Assembly (NCBI GenBank): GCA_025351165.1
Contig: JANXWK010000025.1
Coordinates: 1 to 64,000 of the forward strand
Reading direction: 5' to 3'
Length of the DNA: 64,000 nucleotides
Source: Hyphomicrobiales bacterium
GTDB taxonomy: Bacteria; Pseudomonadota; Alphaproteobacteria; Rhizobiales; Beijerinckiaceae
The notes under the pieces were generated by a model. It was not told the DNA's origin. It made no database searches and saw only the letters and a list, made by a program, of their open reading frames with translations. Position numbers and translations under genes: made by a program. This document shows, in pieces, positions 29,370 to 38,927 of this stretch (position 1 is the stretch's first letter; every line of letters starts with the position of its first letter).

Positions 29370-31555
29370 CTACTCAAAATCCTATCTAGTTCCCTTTTGA
29401 AATATGTGCCAGGCTTTAAATTGTCTGCACTGAATTGGCCTTTTATAGTGCTAATAACCGTTGCTGGTATGCCTATGTCAGAGGTGCCTGTTATTTTCCA
29501 ATAATTTTTACCGTTTTCTCCACTTCGTACAAATGTTGCAATGAAACTACTTCCATATATTTTTGCTACATATGGCTCGTATTTCATAGTTGGCTTTGGA
29601 AATTTGTCTCTTTGAGCTTTTATTTTGCTCTCCAGATCACGCTTTGCATATGAACCTGGGCCAAAATCTTTTAACACAAACTGTCTTTTTAATTCTGCAT
29701 ATGTTGTTGCGCTCAACCCATCTCCAGTTGTCAGGCTCATCTGCCATTTGGTATTGCCTTTGGCATCAACCTCACCAGGTATTGCACTTATATTTCCACC
29801 TGAAAATTTTGCACTTAAACTACGGTAGCCCATTAAACTTAAAGGCCTTGCAGAAGGTGCAGCACTTATCTCCGTCATAGAGGCTAAAACCTCAGATCTT
29901 TTTGTCTTGATGTTGAATAAGCTGGTCATAACCTGTTTACGGACAACAGATTCTTTTGATAAAAAACTGTTTTCTGTAAAAGGAAGCTGACCAAAATTGG
30001 TTCTTGCTGCTTTAGCATCACCAAGAACAGTTGCAGCAACCATACGACCCAGTAAAGATTCTGTTTTATTTCTACCAACATAATTAAGCTCTCGTATCCA
30101 TTCCTGTTTGAGTGCTTTTGGATTGGCAAGCTTTTGCCGGCAGGCTTCATCCACGACATCAGAAATCATACGAGATATATTTCCCACATTAAAGATGCCT
30201 GTATCGTACATTCCTCCTAAAACTGCAGGTATGCCGGCTCCTGGCATGTAAGCCCCAATTTTCACCAATTCCAGTATTTTTGCTCTGTATGCCGCTTTTT
30301 TCTCCTCATTCAATTGATGAAGATCATATAAAAAAAACCCACCCGCTATCGCCCAACCTACAGGTCCCGAAAGCGCTCTAAGAAGCATAGCGGGCCCCAA
30401 AGCTGTCTGTCGAATAAGTATGCCACGAGCTGCATATTCAAGAATCATTTTTTCGGTATATTTAGGTGCAAGTTTTTCAAGTCCAACACTTAAAAGCTTT
30501 ACAGTTCCTGATGCTTGAAGACCTGCTGATCCAGAATGTGCAACTATTTTAATGGGGGTGTGAAAAACTTTAGGAATATTTCTCCGAGCAACTTTTAAAC
30601 CGTCAGGAGACAAACTTAGATTCAAACGATCTACAAGATGAAAATTGGCTTTAGCACCATTTTTTCTTGGTGCTGCGAACAAGCGACCAAATTCCCAAAA
30701 AGGTCCAACCATAACCCAGCCAACAGTAGCCTTCAAACTAACCAGGAACGAAAAACCACTGATTGATGGATCCTGTGTTGGTTTTTGATTTTTTCCTTTG
30801 GCTTTGTCGTTCACATTTTTAATGTTTGGACCATGACAAGATACAGCAACTTGCCAACCCGTTCCTGGTACAGTAACTGACTTCATGGTCTTTTGAAAAA
30901 AAAGCGATCCTGTACTTAATTTTTGAATGAATTGAGCTGACCATGCCTCTTTTGGTTGTTCTAAACCTAAAAAATTTTTAGTGTCAATGAGAGGTGCACT
31001 TGTCGAAAATGAAGGGCCAATTCCTCCTAGAATGAGTTCAGTATCTAGAACATCTCCCAAACGACCCTTAGATCGATATTTAATGACAGGAACCTCAAGA
31101 CCTGAGCTAGAAGCACCGATAAGTGCAGACTCATTAGCAATTGTAACATTATTGGCGGACTGAAAACTAATGCGGATATTGCTGATATCTTTTTCGCCCC
31201 ATGTCCACGAACTTGCATAGGTTGTGATCTGCGCTTCAGCCTCAGTTTTTGTTTTTTGTATCAAAGAAGGATTTTTTGATTTTAGTGCTTCTTGATACCG
31301 TTTCAGACTTATTACTAAATTGTATAGGAAGGGACTTGTCATTGCATTGCGATAGTCAGCCTCAACTTTATTTTTTGAATCAATAGTCCCAGTCTGACCT
31401 GCTTGGGATAACTTGACTTCTTTTTCAGTCTTATTTTGCTGTGCACGTTTTTGTGTTGATTTGTCTTGAAGGGCTATAAGCTGACTTTGTCCAAATGCTA
31501 CAAATGTATTTGGAGCAGTATTTTGAAATGTTGATACCTCATTTATTCTTGTCAT
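29363..31555 (-). CDS. Orphan 730-residue protein with duplicated C-terminal domain
   Basis: I do not recognise this protein. The N-terminus is polar and Gln/Lys-rich (MTRINEVSTFQNTAPNTF). Two hydrophobic stretches are visible (about 270-295, and a stronger one near 390-410, GPVGWAIAGGFFLYDLHQL). The C-terminus holds two copies of a domain with an exact 82-residue offset: A582/A664, W604/W686 and PGSY/PGTY at 633/715. A repeat of this kind often binds a ligand or wall material. The ATG at 31555 is chosen over a TTG four codons earlier, but neither has a good ribosome site. A weaker copy of the TGTAAG element lies 21 bp upstream. It may be an effector or surface protein; this is inference. Confidence 0.5.
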   Translation of the reverse strand: MTRINEVSTFQNTAPNTFVAFGQSQLIALQDKSTQKRAQQNKTEKEVKLSQAGQTGTIDSKNKVEADYRNAMTSPFLYNLVISLKRYQEALKSKNPSLIQKTKTEAEAQITTYASSWTWGEKDISNIRISFQSANNVTIANESALIGASSSGLEVPVIKYRSKGRLGDVLDTELILGGIGPSFSTSAPLIDTKNFLGLEQPKEAWSAQFIQKLSTGSLFFQKTMKSVTVPGTGWQVAVSCHGPNIKNVNDKAKGKNQKPTQDPSISGFSFLVSLKATVGWVMVGPFWEFGRLFAAPRKNGAKANFHLVDRLNLSLSPDGLKVARRNIPKVFHTPIKIVAHSGSAGLQASGTVKLLSVGLEKLAPKYTEKMILEYAARGILIRQTALGPAMLLRALSGPVGWAIAGGFFLYDLHQLNEEKKAAYRAKILELVKIGAYMPGAGIPAVLGGMYDTGIFNVGNISRMISDVVDEACRQKLANPKALKQEWIRELNYVGRNKTESLLGRMVAATVLGDAKAARTNFGQLPFTENSFLSKESVVRKQVMTSLFNIKTKRSEVLASMTEISAAPSARPLSLMGYRSLSAKFSGGNISAIPGEVDAKGNTKWQMSLTTGDGLSATTYAELKRQFVLKDFGPGSYAKRDLESKIKAQRDKFPKPTMKYEPYVAKIYGSSFIATFVRSGENGKNYWKITGTSDIGIPATVISTIKGQFSADNLKPGTYFKRELDRILSSQ
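29366..29821 (-). repeat. Two 82-residue repeats at the C-terminus of the orphan protein
   Basis: Residues about 579-648 and 661-730 align without gaps at an offset of 82. Shared features are an AK-x5-IxAx start, a central W, L/IKxQF and PGS/TY-x-KR-D/E-L at the end. Identity is modest, so the duplication is old and kept by selection. Confidence 0.65.
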
Positions 31556-31576
31556 TGGCAATACCAAATGCTTATT

Positions 31577-31595
31577 TTTACACCAAGATTATTAT
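31577..31595 (-). promoter_or_regulatory. Weaker copy of the tandem TGTAAG element
   Basis: The site matches 13 of 19 bases of the element at 52977. One half, TTGGTGTAA, is identical; the other keeps only TAA at the right 11-bp offset. It lies 21 bp before the ATG at 31555, closer than in the other three cases, and could be chance. Confidence 0.3.
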
Positions 31596-31778
31596 AATTG
31601 CACCTAGACAGGATTTATGCCATAACAACATAACATAGCTGCTATGCAATAGCATCATAAATCTCAAAGTTTTGAAATTTTTCTGTTGAATAATGGCAAA
31701 GTGTCATGAAAAGTTCATATTTAAATTTCATGTTGTAAATATGATAACCTTTAAATGTTTTAATAGTAAAGATCAGTT

Positions 31779-32423
31779 ATGCCATTTCCCATCAAGCAAA
31801 ATGGATTATTAAGCGCGCAGCGCTCTGCTGATGGCAAATTGGATACTAAAATTTACAATAAAAATTCTTTCTCAAACTTTGTCAAAAAACAACAAGAGCC
31901 CGTAAAACAGGTGATTCCAAAAAGTACGCCACAAACCTTAAGCCAAAAATGCATATTTTTTGCTGAGCTCAAAGAGGATTCTTGGGGAAGCAGCGGGGGC
32001 GAAGGAACAGCACCTGTTTCATCGTCAACAGATTTCAGTGTAGATTCGATTTTTACGGGTACAGGCAAGATCGACCTGACATTTAAAGTTGAGCTTTCTG
32101 ATTGGAAATATAAAGTGATGCGTATTTCCAAAGGAAGCATTCGGGATAATCAAACCACTACACGTAAAATTCAGTATGGGTATGATTATGAGCCATCTCT
32201 GCGAGAACATGGTGAAAGACTTGGAACTTATAATCCAACAAAATATCCAAAGTTAAACGGCAAGATGACATGTACAACATTCAGCAAGGATGGTAAAAAA
32301 ATAATACAGCAAGGCAAACAGGTGAGCAGAGATAAAATCAATGTACCTATGCAAAAAGTCAAAATATGCCTGCCTTTCACTAATATTTGTCATGTAAGTG
32401 AAGTCGAAATTGACCCTGACTAG
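31779..32423 (+). CDS. Orphan 214-residue protein
   Basis: I do not recognise this protein. It begins MPFPIKQNGLLSAQRSADGK, has no signal peptide or membrane span, and is rich in Lys, Ser and Thr. The middle (about 85-120) suggests beta strands (DLTFKVELSDWKYKVMRI), and four Cys occur, two of them close to the C-terminus (KICLPFTNICHVSEVE). It is divergent from the 730-residue orphan gene and shares a 223-bp AT-rich control region with it, which suggests a common role. Composition resembles the other unrecognised genes of this window. Confidence 0.5.
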   Translation: MPFPIKQNGLLSAQRSADGKLDTKIYNKNSFSNFVKKQQEPVKQVIPKSTPQTLSQKCIFFAELKEDSWGSSGGEGTAPVSSSTDFSVDSIFTGTGKIDLTFKVELSDWKYKVMRISKGSIRDNQTTTRKIQYGYDYEPSLREHGERLGTYNPTKYPKLNGKMTCTTFSKDGKKIIQQGKQVSRDKINVPMQKVKICLPFTNICHVSEVEIDPD

Positions 32424-32425
32424 GT

Positions 32426-34771
32426 TCATGCATTTTGCAAAAAACTTTCAAGCACCATTTTACGACCGGCTTTTTCAAAATCAACAGTCAGTTTATTTCC
32501 ATCTATGACCGCAACCAACCCATAACCAAATTTGGTGTGAAAAATACGTGCACCCATATCAAAGCGTGATGTGCCTGTGCTGGAATTTGCAAGCACTTCA
32601 CCCTCAATCATCACAGAGTGTTTGGCTGGCTTTGGAGAGCTGTTTACCTGTGAAGAATTTTGCTGACCCCGCTGCCATCCAGGGGTATTGTAGCTGGAGT
32701 TACCAAATGGCTGAACAGTATCAAATCGGCTGTTACCGCCCCGTTGATTATAGCCTCCAAAATTTGAACCAGCCCCTTCATTCACCAGAACATTGGCTTC
32801 TGGCAACTCATCAATAAAACGACTGGGAATCGTTGCATTCCACATGCCATGGATGCGTCTGTTAGACGCAAAAAACAGATTTGCTTTGCGCTTGGCACGT
32901 GTCAACCCAACATAGGCAAGCCTGCGCTCTTCTTCGAGACCAGCACGCCCTTGTTCATCCAAAGCGCGTGGGTGCGGAAAGAGTCCTTCCTCCCAACCTG
33001 GCAGAAAAACAGTCTCAAATTCTAGCCCTTTGGCGCCATGCAGCGTCATGATTGTTACACGGTCTTCAGTTTCTCCAGACGCCGTCTCCATGACAAGTGA
33101 GATATGCTCCAGAAAACCCTGTAGATTTTCAAAATCCTGCATGGACCGAATAAGCTCTTTCAGGTTTTCAAGTCGCCCCGCCGCATCAGCTGAACGATCA
33201 GCTTTCCACATGGCAATATAGCCACTTTCCTCCAGAATAGTTTCACACAGCTCCGTGTGGGATATTTTCCCAAGCTGTGCAGCCCAGCGATCAAAGCAGC
33301 CAATCAGGTCTTTCAAAGTAGTGCGGGGTTTAGGCTTTAGCTCTTCCGTCTCTACAATAAAACGTACAGCCTGTATCATTGGAATGCCATTGGCCCTGGC
33401 ATAAGTGTGGATTACACTTAGAGTTGCATCTCCCAACCCACGTTTTGGTGTATTGACAATACGTTCGAAGGCCAAGTCATCCGCTGGCTGGCACACACAT
33501 CTAAAATAGGCGAGCGCATCGCGAATTTCTAGGCGTTCATAAAAGCGTGGGCCCCCGATGACCCTATACGGAATACCCGTTGTTACAAAACGTTCTTCAA
33601 ATTCTCGCATTTGAAACGAGGCCCGCACCAATATGGCAATTTCATTCAATTGATGCTTTTTATGCTGCAGAACCTCAATTTCATCTGCAACCAAACGCGC
33701 TTCCTCTTCAGAGTCCCAGCACCCGGATACGCTGACCTGTTCACCCATATTGCCGTCTGTAAAAAGGGTTTTCCCCAGCCGGCCCTCATTATTTTTGATT
33801 ATATGCGCTGCAGACGCTAGGATATGCCCCGTAGAGCGATAATTACGCTCCAGTTTAACAACCTTTGCGCCTGGAAAATCATGTTCAAAGCGCAAGATAT
33901 TATCAACATCAGCCCCCCGCCAGCCATAAATGCTTTGGTCATCATCACCAACACAGCATACATTGCGCCGCCCTTGCGCTAGTAGCCGCAGCCATAGATA
34001 CTGCGCCACATTGGTATCTTGATACTCATCCACGAGAATATACTTGAACCTGTCCTGATAGGATTTAAGCACATCTGGGTGCTCTTGAAACAGGCGTATG
34101 CACTCCATTAAAAGATCACCAAAATCACAGGCATTGAGAGTCTTGAGCCTGTTTTGATACAAGCGGTACAATGCGCCTCCTCTGCCCCCAGCATACCCTG
34201 TAGCCTCTGCCGCAGGCACTTTATCTGGTGAAAGCCCACGATTTTTCCACCCGTCAATCAAAAAGGCAAGCTGGCGGGCAGGCCAACGTTTTTCATCAAT
34301 ATTTTCAGCACGTATCACCTGTTTCATAAGGCGAATCTGGTCATCCGTATCAAGGATGGTAAAATCAGATTTAAGCCCAACCAGCTCGGCATGACGGCGC
34401 AGCAGCTTAGTAGAAATGGAATGGAACGTGCCAAGCCATTGCATCCCCTCCGCCATTTCACCAATGTAGAGCGCTATGCGGTGCTTCATCTCGCGTGAAG
34501 CTTTATTCGTAAATGTAACTGATAGAATTTCCTGATTTCTGGCCCGCTTTGTTGCAATAATATGCGCTATGCGGGTAGTAAGCACCCGCGTTTTGCCAGT
34601 TCCTGCACCTGCCAAAACGAGCACAGGACCATCCAACGCCTCTACAGCTTCCAGCTGTTCAGGATTGAGGCCTTGCAGGTAACGATGCGGTGAAGCATTT
34701 GCTGCGGCTCTAGCTGAAATGCTGCCAACAATAGGTGATGGGGCGCTGAATGATTTATATGGCTCGTTCAT
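32426..34771 (-). CDS. uvrD: UvrD/PcrA-type 3'-5' DNA helicase
   Basis: A superfamily 1 helicase of about 781 residues acting in nucleotide-excision and mismatch repair. Walker A is LAGAGTGKTR, followed by motif Ia (VTFTNKASREM), motif II DEYQDTN, motif III GDDDQSIYGWRGA, motif V MTLHGAKGLEFE and motif VI YVGLTRAKRKA. The last 40 residues (ARIFHTKFGYGLVAVIDGNK) are the UvrD C-terminal Tudor-like domain. The ATG at 34771 after CGGAACC is chosen; another ATG eight codons upstream (34795) is possible. A single gene, its stop 2 bp from the convergent orphan gene. Confidence 0.92.
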   Translation of the reverse strand: MNEPYKSFSAPSPIVGSISARAAANASPHRYLQGLNPEQLEAVEALDGPVLVLAGAGTGKTRVLTTRIAHIIATKRARNQEILSVTFTNKASREMKHRIALYIGEMAEGMQWLGTFHSISTKLLRRHAELVGLKSDFTILDTDDQIRLMKQVIRAENIDEKRWPARQLAFLIDGWKNRGLSPDKVPAAEATGYAGGRGGALYRLYQNRLKTLNACDFGDLLMECIRLFQEHPDVLKSYQDRFKYILVDEYQDTNVAQYLWLRLLAQGRRNVCCVGDDDQSIYGWRGADVDNILRFEHDFPGAKVVKLERNYRSTGHILASAAHIIKNNEGRLGKTLFTDGNMGEQVSVSGCWDSEEEARLVADEIEVLQHKKHQLNEIAILVRASFQMREFEERFVTTGIPYRVIGGPRFYERLEIRDALAYFRCVCQPADDLAFERIVNTPKRGLGDATLSVIHTYARANGIPMIQAVRFIVETEELKPKPRTTLKDLIGCFDRWAAQLGKISHTELCETILEESGYIAMWKADRSADAAGRLENLKELIRSMQDFENLQGFLEHISLVMETASGETEDRVTIMTLHGAKGLEFETVFLPGWEEGLFPHPRALDEQGRAGLEEERRLAYVGLTRAKRKANLFFASNRRIHGMWNATIPSRFIDELPEANVLVNEGAGSNFGGYNQRGGNSRFDTVQPFGNSSYNTPGWQRGQQNSSQVNSSPKPAKHSVMIEGEVLANSSTGTSRFDMGARIFHTKFGYGLVAVIDGNKLTVDFEKAGRKMVLESFLQNA

Positions 34772-34795
34772 AAGGGGTTCCGTGTAACAGCTCAT

Positions 34796-35169
34796 CTAGA
34801 CCGCTGCAAATTGTACGAATAATTACGCATTATTGGCCGAACTCAAAGAAAACAAAACCTTCAAGGCTTCGTCACTGTAAAGTTAATTGCACCATACAAC
34901 AAGAACAAATAAGGGGCAAATTCGCAATTTGGATTTTACTCAAAACCATAAACAGCCTTACAATGTAAATATTGTAATGATTTCATAAATTTAGATCACA
35001 ATATTGAATAAATACATCACAAATTTGTGTAACAAACGTGTTTAGACAAACAAACTACTTTAGGTTTAATATTCAGTATCGGGTAGACGTAATTTAGTAT
35101 AGTTTACTATATTAAAGATATTTTACTGGATAAATTATTTTGTTATTATATTTATTAGGAGTAGTTCAC
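34796..35169. other. AT-rich 370-bp gene-free stretch with several palindromes
   Basis: No gene is visible. It contains TTACAAT-N6-ATTGTAA (34958-34977), the 12-bp palindrome CACAAATTTGTG (35018-35029) and TATAG-TTTA-CTATA (35098-35111). The last lies about 60 bp upstream of the small exported protein at 35170. It is probably the regulatory region of that gene and of uvrD. Confidence 0.45.
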
Positions 35170-35421
35170 ATGAAAAAACTATTTATACCAGCATTTGCTG
35201 TTGCTATGGGTCTTTTTTCTTCAGCACCAATTTATGCACAAGATGGCGATGGACAAAGTGTAAGGTATGTAAAACAGGAAATGTATGGCGCGATGCTCAA
35301 TGGAAAGATGGTTGAGGTTAGCGTCATGACTATGAAAGATGGAAAAGTAATGGCAATGCTACCATTTACTGATTTACAAAAATTGATAAATGTTCAGTTG
35401 GACAAAATGGGTAACAGATAA
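35170..35421 (+). CDS. Small exported protein, unknown function
   Basis: An 83-residue protein with a clear Sec signal peptide (MKKLFIPAFAVAMGLFSSAP, cleavage after YAQ near residue 24). The mature part of about 60 residues is Met-rich (MYGAMLNGKMVEVSVMTMKD). I do not recognise it. The ATG at 35170 follows TTAGGAG at an ideal distance; an upstream ATG at 35140 lacks one. A palindrome-rich AT stretch precedes it and a strong hairpin follows it. Confidence 0.65.
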   Translation: MKKLFIPAFAVAMGLFSSAPIYAQDGDGQSVRYVKQEMYGAMLNGKMVEVSVMTMKDGKVMAMLPFTDLQKLINVQLDKMGNR

Positions 35422-35433
35422 TTCTAATAAAAC

Positions 35434-35469
35434 GTGACTGTTTTAAATTTAAACCCTTAAGACAGTCAC
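35434..35469. terminator. Bidirectional hairpin between two convergent genes
   Basis: GTGACTGTTTTAA, a 10-base spacer and TTAAGACAGTCAC form a 13-position stem with one mismatch. It lies between the stop of the exported protein (35421) and the stop of the TSUP gene (35478), flanked by A-rich and T-rich bases. Confidence 0.6.
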
Positions 35470-35477
35470 TATCAATT

Positions 35478-36242
35478 TTATACAATGGCCCAATATTTCC
35501 ACCCATAGATCACAGTTACAATACACCCCACGCTGATCACTATTTTACGCACAGCCAGTGCCGAAATAACACCAAGCAGTCTTGCACCTAGAAATCCGCC
35601 GCACATTGCGCCACTCAACATAACAAAAGTTTCTGGCCATGAAACTATACCTTTAGCCACAAAAACAACTAATGTTGCTGCGCTTACACAACTGGAAAGA
35701 AGGTTTTTCAATGCATTGATCTGGCGGTGATCTGAATTTTGCAGCAAGCTTAAAACTGCTAGAAGCATTATGCCCTGGCCTGCACCAAAATATCCGCCAT
35801 AGATGGTAGTTGCAAAAAGCAGCAGCGCATTCGTGCGTGAAGCATGTTCGTTTTTAAAATTATATCTTATAAATGCCTGGACCTGATTTGAGAATGCATA
35901 AAGTAAAGTTGCTAACCCAATGAGAGCGGGTACAAACAGTGTAAATATATGCTGCGATGTAAACAGCAGCAAAACAGCGCCTACAATACCGCCTAAAGTT
36001 GCAATTAAAATTTGTATACCAAATTCTCGAGACCAGCTTGGTAGGTTTGCCCTATCCGTTATTGCTGCAATCAACTGTCCAGGTGTAACAGCCACAGCAT
36101 TGGATGCATTGGCAATTAAAGGCGGCAGCCCAACAACAAGCATAGTCGGAAATGTTATGATTGTAGCCCCACCAGCCAAAGCGTTGGCTATGCCGCCCGC
36201 AAGCCCAGCGCTAAACAATAAAGCAAAATCAATAAACTGCAT
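35478..36242 (-). CDS. TSUP-family (TauE/SafE) membrane transporter
   Basis: A 254-residue inner-membrane protein with about eight spans in two halves. It opens IDFALLFSAGLAGGIANALAGG, the TSUP start, and the second half repeats it (LLFATTIYGGYFGAGQGIML). This family exports sulfite, sulfoacetate and similar anions. A sulfur substrate would suit a genome with an active sulfate pathway, but nothing links it to that operon. No clear ribosome site was seen before the ATG at 36242. Confidence 0.85.
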   Translation of the reverse strand: MQFIDFALLFSAGLAGGIANALAGGATIITFPTMLVVGLPPLIANASNAVAVTPGQLIAAITDRANLPSWSREFGIQILIATLGGIVGAVLLLFTSQHIFTLFVPALIGLATLLYAFSNQVQAFIRYNFKNEHASRTNALLLFATTIYGGYFGAGQGIMLLAVLSLLQNSDHRQINALKNLLSSCVSAATLVVFVAKGIVSWPETFVMLSGAMCGGFLGARLLGVISALAVRKIVISVGCIVTVIYGWKYWAIV

Positions 36243-36365
36243 AATACGCCTTTGCAGCTTATTAGCTGCAGCTCATAAACATTATTAAAGGAACAATTGA
36301 TGCCCATTTAAGGTTATACATTGGCAACCGTCTTGTATCTACACTACTTAACGAAGGAAATTACC

Positions 36366-36641
36366 ATGTTCAGAACATCAATTATAGTTCTTGCCTGCGC
36401 AACTGCTTTTGCATTCGCAGTACCAGCATCTGCTCAAATGAGTGATGAAAACACAATGGGCAATCAGACAAAAACCATGCCTATGAAGAAAAAAATGAAA
36501 CATAAAATGTATCGTAAACATTCAATGAAAAAAAGTAAAAAAATGAGCAATGGTCAAATGATGCAGAAAGATTCGATGCGCGGCGCTTCAAGATCACAAA
36601 TTATGAATGAGCCGTTGGAAAAAACAAATAACGTTGATTAA
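36366..36641 (+). CDS. Small exported Met/Lys-rich protein
   Basis: A 91-residue protein with a signal peptide (FRTSIIVLACATAFAFAVPA, cleavage after ASAQ at about 24). The mature part is strikingly rich in Met and Lys (MKKKMKHKMYRKHSMKKSKK, then MSNGQMMQKDSM). Met-rich exported proteins sometimes bind copper or silver, but it could equally be a nucleic-acid-like polycation binder; I do not recognise it. The ATG at 36366 follows GAAGGA; another 15 codons earlier lacks a site. A perfect hairpin ends the gene. Confidence 0.65.
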   Translation: MFRTSIIVLACATAFAFAVPASAQMSDENTMGNQTKTMPMKKKMKHKMYRKHSMKKSKKMSNGQMMQKDSMRGASRSQIMNEPLEKTNNVD

Positions 36642-36647
36642 CACTAA

Positions 36648-36680
36648 AAATCCCGACAAGTGCATAACTTGTCGGGATTT
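36648..36680. terminator. Bidirectional terminator between convergent genes
   Basis: A perfect 14-bp inverted repeat, AAATCCCGACAAGT and ACTTGTCGGGATTT, with a 5-base loop. It carries A-rich and T-rich flanks, so it can end both the Met/Lys-rich gene (+) and ilvC (-). Confidence 0.85.
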
Positions 36681-36711
36681 GTACTTTTTGAATCAATTCA
36701 AACGCTTTAAT

Positions 36712-37743
<1,032 letters not shown>

Positions 37744-37873
37744 TTAACTTGTTAAACACCTAGAGCTTGCTTGTTTACTAAGCGAGGCTTTGCTTCCCGT
37801 CAAAAGACTTTTTGCAAAAAATACGTATTATGCTCTTTAATAAACACATGATTCTAATTTTGGAGAGTTCAAA

Positions 37874-38224
37874 GTGCAGAAATATTCTAACTCATTCATC
37901 CTTGTAGCCGCATTGGGTCTTGCCTCCTGCAACACTCAGCAACCTCAGCAGCAGATTGCAGTTCAGGAGCCAGCGGCACGAGCGCGCCTTGTATCGGATC
38001 CAAATTTTAAACTGCCAGAGGGAACAGGCTGTGGCGGAACGGTAAACCGTTTTCGTGCAATTATTGATAATGATCTTGAAACTGGACATACAACCAAAAG
38101 CACACATTTTCAAATGTCAGCCGAGATAGACCGTGCCTCTAGCATATGTGCAAATGGTAATGATGGAGCAGCACGCAGCATGATTTCAGGCACAAGGGCA
38201 AAATTTGGTTACCCTGCTGGCTAG
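37874..38224 (+). CDS. Predicted lipoprotein, unknown function
   Basis: A 116-residue protein with a signal peptide ending in the lipobox LASC (Cys at about 19), then a Gln-rich linker (NTQQPQQQIAVQE). The remaining part has two Cys (GTGCGGTVNRF and SSICANGN) that could form a disulfide. I do not recognise it. A GTG start at 37874 is used because GGAGAG lies nine bases upstream. It has its own promoter region and is followed by msrA 55 bp later. Confidence 0.65.
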   Translation: MQKYSNSFILVAALGLASCNTQQPQQQIAVQEPAARARLVSDPNFKLPEGTGCGGTVNRFRAIIDNDLETGHTTKSTHFQMSAEIDRASSICANGNDGAARSMISGTRAKFGYPAG

Positions 38225-38279
38225 TATCTTGCAAAATTATTCCCATATTTGTCTTGGAACACTACACTAGGAGACACAT

Positions 38280-38921
38280 ATGTTTTTTACAAAAGCAAAA
38301 CCAGACACGGTTGTATCCCTCCTGGACGCACTTCCAGGAAGATCTCAACCCCTTTCAACTGCCAGAACGCATTTTGTCTTCAACCGCCCGCTGAAAGGCC
38401 CTTATCCTGATGAAATGGAGGAGGCGATATTTGGAGCTGGCTGTTTTTGGGGTGCAGAGCGCAAATTTTGGCAAATTCCTCAGGGCATTTACATTACAGC
38501 TGTAGGCTACGCAGGTGGTACAACACCTAACCCAACATATGAAGAGGTTTGTAGTTGTGAAACTGGCCATAATGAGGTTGTATTGGTAGTGTTTAATTCA
38601 AATGAGATAAACTACCAAACCCTCCTTAAAACCTTTTTTGAAGCCCATAATCCAACACAGGGCATGAGACAGGGAAACGATAGAGGAACGCAGTATCGTT
38701 CAGGAATTTACACAAGAAACGCAGAACAGGATATGTTAGCGCATAAATCACGTGAAGCATACGCAAAGGCTCTGTCCGAAAAGGGGTTTCCTTCTGTAAC
38801 AACCGAAATTAAACCTTTGGACAATTTCTATTTTGCAGAAGACTACCATCAGCAATATCTTGCAAAGAACCCAAATGGCTATTGCGGCATAGGGGGGACA
38901 GGTGTGAGTTGTGCCCTTTAG
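38280..38921 (+). CDS. msrA: Peptide methionine sulfoxide reductase MsrA
   Basis: Repairs oxidised methionine (S-sulfoxide), 213 residues. The catalytic Cys is C55 in GCFWGAE, with the family segments VGYAGG and NPTYEEVC-type motifs ([20 protein letters not shown] split as [10 protein letters not shown] and ETGHNEVV). Two Cys near the end, C202 and C211 ([11 protein letters not shown]), are the resolving residues of the three-Cys type. About 45 residues precede the catalytic domain, as in longer MsrA forms. No MsrB is fused or adjacent. Confidence 0.94.
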   Translation: MFFTKAKPDTVVSLLDALPGRSQPLSTARTHFVFNRPLKGPYPDEMEEAIFGAGCFWGAERKFWQIPQGIYITAVGYAGGTTPNPTYEEVCSCETGHNEVVLVVFNSNEINYQTLLKTFFEAHNPTQGMRQGNDRGTQYRSGIYTRNAEQDMLAHKSREAYAKALSEKGFPSVTTEIKPLDNFYFAEDYHQQYLAKNPNGYCGIGGTGVSCAL

Positions 38922-38927
38922 AAAGTT

